Shown here in pieces: positions 59,343 to 64,000 of a stretch of DNA of 64,000 bases; the first letter of the stretch is position 1; every line of letters starts with the position of its first letter. Source of the stretch: Cupriavidus consociatus (GTDB lineage: Bacteria > Pseudomonadota > Gammaproteobacteria > Burkholderiales > Burkholderiaceae); NCBI RefSeq assembly GCF_017814975.1, contig NZ_JAGIQA010000016.1:62001-126000 (forward strand), read 5' to 3'. The notes beneath the pieces are model-generated. The model was given only the letters and a program-made list of their open reading frames with translations, did not search any database and was not told where the DNA came from. The position numbers and the translations under genes were made by a program.

Positions 59343-60602
59343 ATGACCGCTTTCTTCCATCGCCAGGACGGTGCGCTTGCCGTCGAGCAGGTGCCGCTGG
59401 CGCAGATCGCCGCTGAATTTGGCACGCCCACCTATGTCTATTCGCGTGCGGCGCTGAGCGCCGCTTACCAGGCCTACGCCGCCGCCTGCCAGGGCCGCAA
59501 GGCGCAGGTCCAGTACGCCATGAAGGCCAATTCCAACCTGGCGGTGCTGCAGGTGTTCGCCAGGCTGGGCGCGGGCTTCGACATCGTCTCGGGCGGCGAA
59601 CTCAAGCGCGTGCTGGCCGCCGGCGGCGACGCGCGCAAAGTGGTGTTCTCGGGCGTGGGCAAGAGCGCGGCGGAGATGGAACTGGCGCTGGCGCACGACG
59701 TGCGCTGCTTCAATGTCGAGTCGATCCCGGAACTGGACCGCCTGAACGAGGTTGCCGGCCGTGTCGGCAAGCGCGCGCGCGTGTCGCTGCGCATCAACCC
59801 GGATGTCGATGCCAGGACCCATCCGTACATCTCCACCGGCCTGAAGGGCAACAAATTCGGCATCGCCTTCGAGGACGTGCTGCCGACCTACCGCGCCGCG
59901 GCCGCGCTCCCGCACCTGGAAGTGACCGGCATCGACTGCCATATCGGCTCGCAGATCACCGAGGTCGAGCCCTACCTGGAAGCGCTGGACAAGGTGCTGG
60001 ATGTGGTCGAGGCGCTCGAGCGCGAGGGCATCAATCTCGAGCACATCGATGTGGGCGGCGGCCTGGGCATCACCTATACCGACGAGACCCCGCCGGACAT
60101 CACCGGCTTTGCCAGCACGCTGCTGGAACGCGTGGCCGCGCGTGGCCACGGCCACCGCGAGGTGCTGTTCGAGCCGGGCCGTTCGCTGGTGGGCAATGCC
60201 GGCGTGCTGCTGACGCAGGTGGAATTCCTCAAGCCCGGCGAAGCCAAGAATTTCTGCATCGTCGACGCGGCCATGAACGACCTGGCCCGACCGGCGATGT
60301 ACGAGGCGTACCACCGCATCGAGCCGGTCGCGCTGCGCGACGCGGCGCCGGTGACCTACGACATCGTCGGCCCGGTGTGCGAGTCGGGCGACTGGCTTGG
60401 CCGCGACCGCGCACTGTCGGTGCAGTCGGGCGACCTGCTGGCGGTCATGTCTGCGGGTGCGTACGGCTTCACCATGAGCTCGAACTACAATACGCGCCCG
60501 CGTGCCGCCGAAGTAATGGTGGACGGCGCGCGCGTGCACCTGGTGCGCGAGCGCGAGCTGGTCGAAGACCTGTTCCGCGACGAGCGCCTGCTGCAGGACT
60601 GA
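59343..60602 (+). CDS. lysA: Diaminopimelate decarboxylase
   Basis: PLP-dependent last step of lysine biosynthesis, converting meso-diaminopimelate to L-lysine. 419 residues, fold type III. The Schiff-base lysine is Lys61 in YAMKANSN; further motifs are DIVSGGEL, CHIGSQITE, HIDVGGGLGI, EPGRSLVG and the catalytic cysteine in GPVCESGDWLG. The ATG at 59343 starts 2 bases after the lipoprotein stop. It is convergent with msrQ. Confidence 0.97.
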   Translation: MTAFFHRQDGALAVEQVPLAQIAAEFGTPTYVYSRAALSAAYQAYAAACQGRKAQVQYAMKANSNLAVLQVFARLGAGFDIVSGGELKRVLAAGGDARKVVFSGVGKSAAEMELALAHDVRCFNVESIPELDRLNEVAGRVGKRARVSLRINPDVDARTHPYISTGLKGNKFGIAFEDVLPTYRAAAALPHLEVTGIDCHIGSQITEVEPYLEALDKVLDVVEALEREGINLEHIDVGGGLGITYTDETPPDITGFASTLLERVAARGHGHREVLFEPGRSLVGNAGVLLTQVEFLKPGEAKNFCIVDAAMNDLARPAMYEAYHRIEPVALRDAAPVTYDIVGPVCESGDWLGRDRALSVQSGDLLAVMSAGAYGFTMSSNYNTRPRAAEVMVDGARVHLVRERELVEDLFRDERLLQD

Positions 60603-60620
60603 GTTCCGCAGCGCAGCCGG

Positions 60621-61316
60621 CTACGCGGCCGGCTGCCGCACATCAGGCACCCTGCCCTTGCGCGCCCACCACCAGACCCGCATCCCCAGCAGCACGAACA
60701 CCACGGTGGCATAGATCGAAACTTCGCCGAAGTCGTTCTTGCCCGCCTTGTGCCACCAGTAGTGCAGGATCGCCAGCACCGCGGTCGCATAGACCAGCCT
60801 GTGCAGCGCTTGCCAGCGCTTGCCGCCCAGGCGGCGCACCATGCCGTTGGTCGACGTCAGCGCCAGCGGCACCATCAGCACGAAGGCCGTGAAGCCCACC
60901 GTGATAAAGGGACGCTTGTACACGTCCTTGATCATGTAGGCCAGGTCAAAGCCGCGGTCCACGCCGATCCACAGCAGGAAGTGCTGCAACCCATAGAAGA
61001 ACGCAAACAAACCCAGCATGCGGCGCAGCCTGATCAGCCAGTTCCAGCCGGTCAGCCGACGCAACGGCGTGATCGCCAGCGTCAGGCACAGCATCACCAG
61101 TGTCCAGGTGCCGGTGGAGCGGGTGACGAACTCCAGCGGGTTGGCGCCGTATTGCTCCGTTGCGCCGAGGTAAAGCAGCCGGATGAACGGCAGCAGCGCC
61201 AGCAGCCACAAGACGATCTTGACGGCGCGCACTCGCTGCGGCGACAGGGCAGCCAGGCCGGCCGGCTGGCGCGCGACGCGGCTCGCGGTGGCCGCCGCGT
61301 TGGAAGTGGAAGCCAT
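60621..61316 (-). CDS. msrQ: Heme-binding membrane subunit MsrQ of the methionine sulfoxide reductase system
   Basis: Six-helix b-type cytochrome that passes electrons from the quinone pool or flavin reductase to MsrP. 231 residues, with the ferric-reductase-like histidine motifs LQHFLLW, and RLVYATAVLAILHYWWH. The ATG at 61316 follows GGGGTGA at good spacing; an ATG at 61329-61331 overlapping the msrP stop (ATGA) would add five residues. Downstream of msrP in one operon. Confidence 0.94.
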   Translation of the reverse strand: MASTSNAAATASRVARQPAGLAALSPQRVRAVKIVLWLLALLPFIRLLYLGATEQYGANPLEFVTRSTGTWTLVMLCLTLAITPLRRLTGWNWLIRLRRMLGLFAFFYGLQHFLLWIGVDRGFDLAYMIKDVYKRPFITVGFTAFVLMVPLALTSTNGMVRRLGGKRWQALHRLVYATAVLAILHYWWHKAGKNDFGEVSIYATVVFVLLGMRVWWWARKGRVPDVRQPAA

Positions 61317-61330
61317 GCGTTCACCCCGCA

Positions 61331-62332
61331 TCAGAAGTTCTTCTTCAGGTCCATGCCCTCGTACAGCGACGCCACCTGCTGGCCATAGCCGTTGAACGGC
61401 AGCGTCTTGCGCTTGGGCGCGAACAGCGCACCGAAGCCGCCGCCGCGGTCCTCGCCGATCCGGCGCTCGGTCGCCTGGCTCCAGCGCGGGTGGTCGACAT
61501 CGGGGTTCACGTTGGAATAGAAACCGTATTCCTGCGGCGCTGCGAGGTTCCAGCTGGTGGGCGGCTGCTTGTCGACAAAGCGGATCCTGACGATCGACTT
61601 GGCGCTCTTGAAGCCGTATTTCCACGGCAACACCATGCGCACCGGCGCGCCGTTCTGGTTGGGCAACACCTCGCCGTACAGGCCGAAGGTCAGCAGCGCC
61701 AGCGGATGCATCGCCTCGTCCATGCGCAGGCCTTCGCTGTACGGCCAGTCGAGCACGCTGCTGCTGATGCCGGGCATCTGTTTCTTGTCGGCGAGCGTGA
61801 TGAACTGCACGTATTTCGCGCCGGGTTGCGGCTCGACGCGCCTGATCAGCTCGGCCAGCGGATAGCCGATCCACGGGATCACCATCGACCAACCTTCAAC
61901 GCAGCGCAGGCGGTAGACGCGCTCTTCCATCGCCGCGAGTTTCATCAGCTCATCCAGATCGTAGACCTTGGGCTTCTTCACCAGCCCTTCCACCGACACC
62001 TGCCATGGGCGCGGGCGCAGCGTGCCGGCGTTGCGCGCCGGGTCGGACTTGTCGGTGCCGAACTCGTAGAAGTTGTTGTAGGTGGTCACGTCCTGGTAGG
62101 GCGTGCGCTTTTCAGTCACGACATAGGCGTTGTTGGGCGTAGCCGCCAGCTTCGGGCCGTGCTGTCCCTGCGCCCAGGCGTTACGGGCGAACCATGGCGC
62201 CAGCGCGGCGCCGGCGGTGCCCGCGGCGGCCAGCGCCAGCATGCGGCGGCGCGACTCGAAAATATGGCGGGGAGTGATCTCGTCGGTGGCGATATCGACG
62301 CCACGGAGCCATTTGGGGGAAGGAATCAACAT
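61331..62332 (-). CDS. msrP: Periplasmic methionine sulfoxide reductase catalytic subunit MsrP
   Basis: Molybdopterin enzyme that repairs oxidised methionine in periplasmic proteins. 333 residues. A twin-arginine signal ([15 protein letters not shown]) is followed by an AWA-type cleavage site near residue 54. The molybdenum-ligand cysteine is Cys144 in [27 protein letters not shown] and [20 protein letters not shown] are family segments. The ATG at 62332 ([11 protein letters not shown]) is at the usual position. Export should use the Tat system encoded at 19-21 kb. Confidence 0.96.
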   Translation of the reverse strand: MLIPSPKWLRGVDIATDEITPRHIFESRRRMLALAAAGTAGAALAPWFARNAWAQGQHGPKLAATPNNAYVVTEKRTPYQDVTTYNNFYEFGTDKSDPARNAGTLRPRPWQVSVEGLVKKPKVYDLDELMKLAAMEERVYRLRCVEGWSMVIPWIGYPLAELIRRVEPQPGAKYVQFITLADKKQMPGISSSVLDWPYSEGLRMDEAMHPLALLTFGLYGEVLPNQNGAPVRMVLPWKYGFKSAKSIVRIRFVDKQPPTSWNLAAPQEYGFYSNVNPDVDHPRWSQATERRIGEDRGGGFGALFAPKRKTLPFNGYGQQVASLYEGMDLKKNF

Positions 62333-62454
62333 GGTTTTTCCTCGTTGCCTGGCGCTTGCAGGGTTGGACTCAGGGCTTGGTCGTGGCGTGCCGGCCAGTC
62401 CTGACAAATTTTTTTCGGTGCGGCGTAGATGCGGCGTAGGCGCCACGCCGGCGG

Positions 62455-63291
62455 CTAGCCGCCCTGGTATTGCTGGTAGACCGCCTGCGCCAGCGTCAGC
62501 AGCCGTGCGCGCTCGAGCGGGCCGGCCAGCGCGAAGCCGAGGTCGCGGTCGATCCAGTAGAACGCCATCGGTGCCGGCCGGGTAGCCGGCCGCCGCGCGC
62601 TTTCGTCCGGCATGCGCTCGACGCGGAATCCGGTGTCGGGCGTGCCTTGCGTCATGCGACGCAACTGCAGCGACAGGCGCGTGCCGTCGTCCGCCTCGTA
62701 CATCAGGATGGCCGACGGGCCGCCTTCGGCGACGCCCAGCCGTCCGCCGATCAGGTGGAAGCCCTGCGCGCGCAGGTCGGGCACTTGCAGCGCCATGCCG
62801 ATGCGCTTGGACAACCACGCGATCAGGTGCGCCTCGTCGCTGGCGGCAACTTCCACCGGGTGACGCATTTCCGGCGCGTACACCACATGCGTGGCAAGCG
62901 CCTCGCGTGCAAAGCGCTCGCCGGGTGCCATCGTCACGGTGGTGCCGCCCATGCGGCCGTGGGCCATCCAGCCGAGCACGCCCCCGAACCCCAGCAGTGC
63001 CACCGAGGCACAGGTGGCGGCCAGTGCAATGGTCCAGCGCGGCGCACGCCGGCGCCCGGCCTGGCGCGGCTCGCCATGCAGGGCGGGCGGCAGCGCGGCC
63101 AGCGGCACCGGTTCGTTCAATACGGGATCCAGCATGCCGTGCAGCGCATCGGCCTGGCGGCGCCACGCGGCGACCTGCGCCGCTGCATCGGGGTGCTGCG
63201 CCAGGTACGCTTCCACCGCGGCGCGGCGCGCGCCGGACAGCTGGCCGTCGGCGTAGGCATGGAGATCGGCTTCGTGGATCGCGGACATCAT
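62455..63291 (-). CDS. Anti-sigma factor, membrane-anchored
   Basis: A 278-residue protein whose N-terminal cytoplasmic part ([29 protein letters not shown]) is the zinc-finger-like anti-sigma helical domain, though without the HxxxCxxC cysteines of zinc-binding ZAS proteins. One membrane helix ([27 protein letters not shown], about 88-115) and a periplasmic domain follow. It should hold the sigma factor encoded just upstream inactive until a periplasmic signal arrives. Its start overlaps the sigma stop by 4 bases (ATGA). Confidence 0.88.
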   Translation of the reverse strand: MMSAIHEADLHAYADGQLSGARRAAVEAYLAQHPDAAAQVAAWRRQADALHGMLDPVLNEPVPLAALPPALHGEPRQAGRRRAPRWTIALAATCASVALLGFGGVLGWMAHGRMGGTTVTMAPGERFAREALATHVVYAPEMRHPVEVAASDEAHLIAWLSKRIGMALQVPDLRAQGFHLIGGRLGVAEGGPSAILMYEADDGTRLSLQLRRMTQGTPDTGFRVERMPDESARRPATRPAPMAFYWIDRDLGFALAGPLERARLLTLAQAVYQQYQGG

Positions 63292-63827
63292 TTCACCCGC
63301 TGCAGTGAGCTGGCGACAGCCATTGGCTGGACGGGGACACCGCCGTCGAGCAGTCGCCGCATCTGCTCGCGCGCACGTGCCAGCCGCGACATCACCGTGC
63401 CTTGCGGGATGTCGAGCACGCGCGCCGCCTCGGCATAGGTCAGTTGCTCCAGGCTGACCAGCAGCAGCACCGCGCGCTGGGCTTCGGGCAGTTGCGCCAG
63501 CGCCTGCAGCAGGTCGCGCCGCAGGCCAGGGTCGGCCGCGGGCGCGCTGACCTCGGGCAGGGTATCGGTGGCCACCACCAGGTCCTTGCGGCGCAAGCTG
63601 TTCAGGCGCAGCCGGTGCATCAGGGTCAGCAGCCACGGCAACAGGCCGTCGGCGCCGTCGCCCCACCAGGCGCCGGGGCGCAGGCGGAAGCGCCAGCGGT
63701 AGCGCAGCGCGCGCTCGAGCGTGTCCTGCACCAGGTCGTCGGCTTGTACCGAGTCGCCGGTGAGGCCACGCGCGTGACGCCGCAGCCGCGGCGCCAGCGC
63801 TACGAGCTGGCCTTCAAAGCCTTCCAT
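63288..63827 (-). CDS. ECF-family RNA polymerase sigma factor
   Basis: A 179-residue extracytoplasmic-function sigma factor. Region 2 is in [22 protein letters not shown] with [15 protein letters not shown]; region 4 is in [50 protein letters not shown], the helix-turn-helix that reads the -35. It is coupled to the anti-sigma gene and follows a secreted-protein gene by 38 bases, so that protein may belong to the regulon. Its promoter specificity cannot be read here. Confidence 0.92.
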   Translation of the reverse strand: MEGFEGQLVALAPRLRRHARGLTGDSVQADDLVQDTLERALRYRWRFRLRPGAWWGDGADGLLPWLLTLMHRLRLNSLRRKDLVVATDTLPEVSAPAADPGLRRDLLQALAQLPEAQRAVLLLVSLEQLTYAEAARVLDIPQGTVMSRLARAREQMRRLLDGGVPVQPMAVASSLQRVK

Positions 63828-63865
63828 GCCGTGGCTTGCTTCAGTACGTCGAGGGCGTCAGCCCA

Positions 63866-64000
63866 TCAGGGCTTGGCGACGTGCCAGACGTTGTTGAGGT
63901 TGTCGCCGGTCTTGTCGCCAGGCTTGGCGTCCTTGGCAAAACGGTACAGCGGCATGCCGCGGTAGGCCCACTGCTTGCCGCCGTCCTCGCGGGTGATGAT
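63866..64000 (-). CDS. C-terminal end of a COG4315-type secreted repeat protein (partial)
   Basis: Only the last 44 residues are in the window. They contain KQWAYRGMPLYRFAKDAKPGDKTGDNLNNVWHV, the W-x-Y-x-G-x-P-L-Y-x-F repeat of small periplasmic lipoproteins of the COG4315 group that often accompany ECF sigma/anti-sigma pairs. The function of the group is unknown to me. The rest lies beyond the right edge. Confidence 0.75.
   Translation of the reverse strand: MITREDGGKQWAYRGMPLYRFAKDAKPGDKTGDNLNNVWHVAKP

Noticed and set aside
60613-60636. Hairpin GCAGCCGG...CCGGCTGC between lysA and msrQ as a terminator
   Set aside because: It lacks a T run on either strand and overlaps the msrQ coding end; too weak to annotate.

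Overview
The window is a stretch of GC-rich chromosome from a betaproteobacterium of the Burkholderiaceae. Gene order and protein sequences look most like Cupriavidus (C. necator / C. taiwanensis group). This assignment is by recognition of protein families and synteny, not by a database search. Nearly everything is core housekeeping DNA. I see no prophage, plasmid, CRISPR array or rRNA operon; there is one tRNA gene and one domesticated IS200-like transposase gene.

Layout. (1) 1-3.1 kb: the 5' part of ettA (reading left off the window), a divergent pair encoding a small zinc-ribbon protein with a natural seven-histidine C-terminus and a YgjP-like metallopeptidase, a convergent periplasmic cupin, and a relic of an amidohydrolase gene. 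(2) 3.1-10.2 kb: an accessory sugar-acid module of a fused TRAP permease, TRAP binding protein and mannonate/fructuronate oxidoreductase on the minus strand, with a D-mannonate dehydratase (RspA/ManD type) and an RspB-type dehydrogenase on the plus strand. Together these fit L-gulonate -> fructuronate -> mannonate -> 2-keto-3-deoxygluconate. (3) 10.3-14.6 kb: tRNA-Thr(UGU), sspB-sspA and the bc1 complex operon petABC. (4) 14.8-19.2 kb: mscL, a Nif3-like protein, a DegS-like protease, two heptanucleotide tandem arrays and a major porin.

(5) 19.2-37.9 kb: an almost unbroken minus-strand block. In transcription order it is mlaF-E-D-A-C-B (phospholipid transport), an ABC-2 exporter (yadG-yadH), a BolA-family gene, murA, hisG-D-C-B, marC, hisH-A-F-I-E, a small membrane protein, a HIT hydrolase and tatA-B-C. 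Many neighbours overlap by 4 bases or lie within 20 bases, so translation coupling and long polycistronic messages are likely. (6) 38.0-50.5 kb: a Bug-family binding protein, a GNAT acetyltransferase, gltB-gltD (glutamate synthase), a RAYT-type transposase with flanking short repeats, dgt, aroB and aroK.

(7) 50.6-58.6 kb: the type IV pilus assembly operon pilMNOPQ, divergent from mrcA (penicillin-binding protein 1A); this pairing is conserved in betaproteobacteria. (8) 58.6-64.0 kb: cyaY, lptM-like lipoprotein gene and lysA, then msrP-msrQ (periplasmic methionine sulfoxide reductase), and an ECF sigma/anti-sigma pair preceded by the end of a COG4315-type secreted repeat protein gene.

The most interesting observations are the complete L-gulonate-type catabolic set, the native poly-His zinc-ribbon protein beside a zinc peptidase, the RAYT gene bracketed by inverted copies of a TAAATGGGGAC-type motif, an 8+8 bp perfect inverted repeat upstream of sspA, and the paired heptamer arrays. 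Coordinates of start codons were checked against the sequence. Functions rest on motif and family recognition only.
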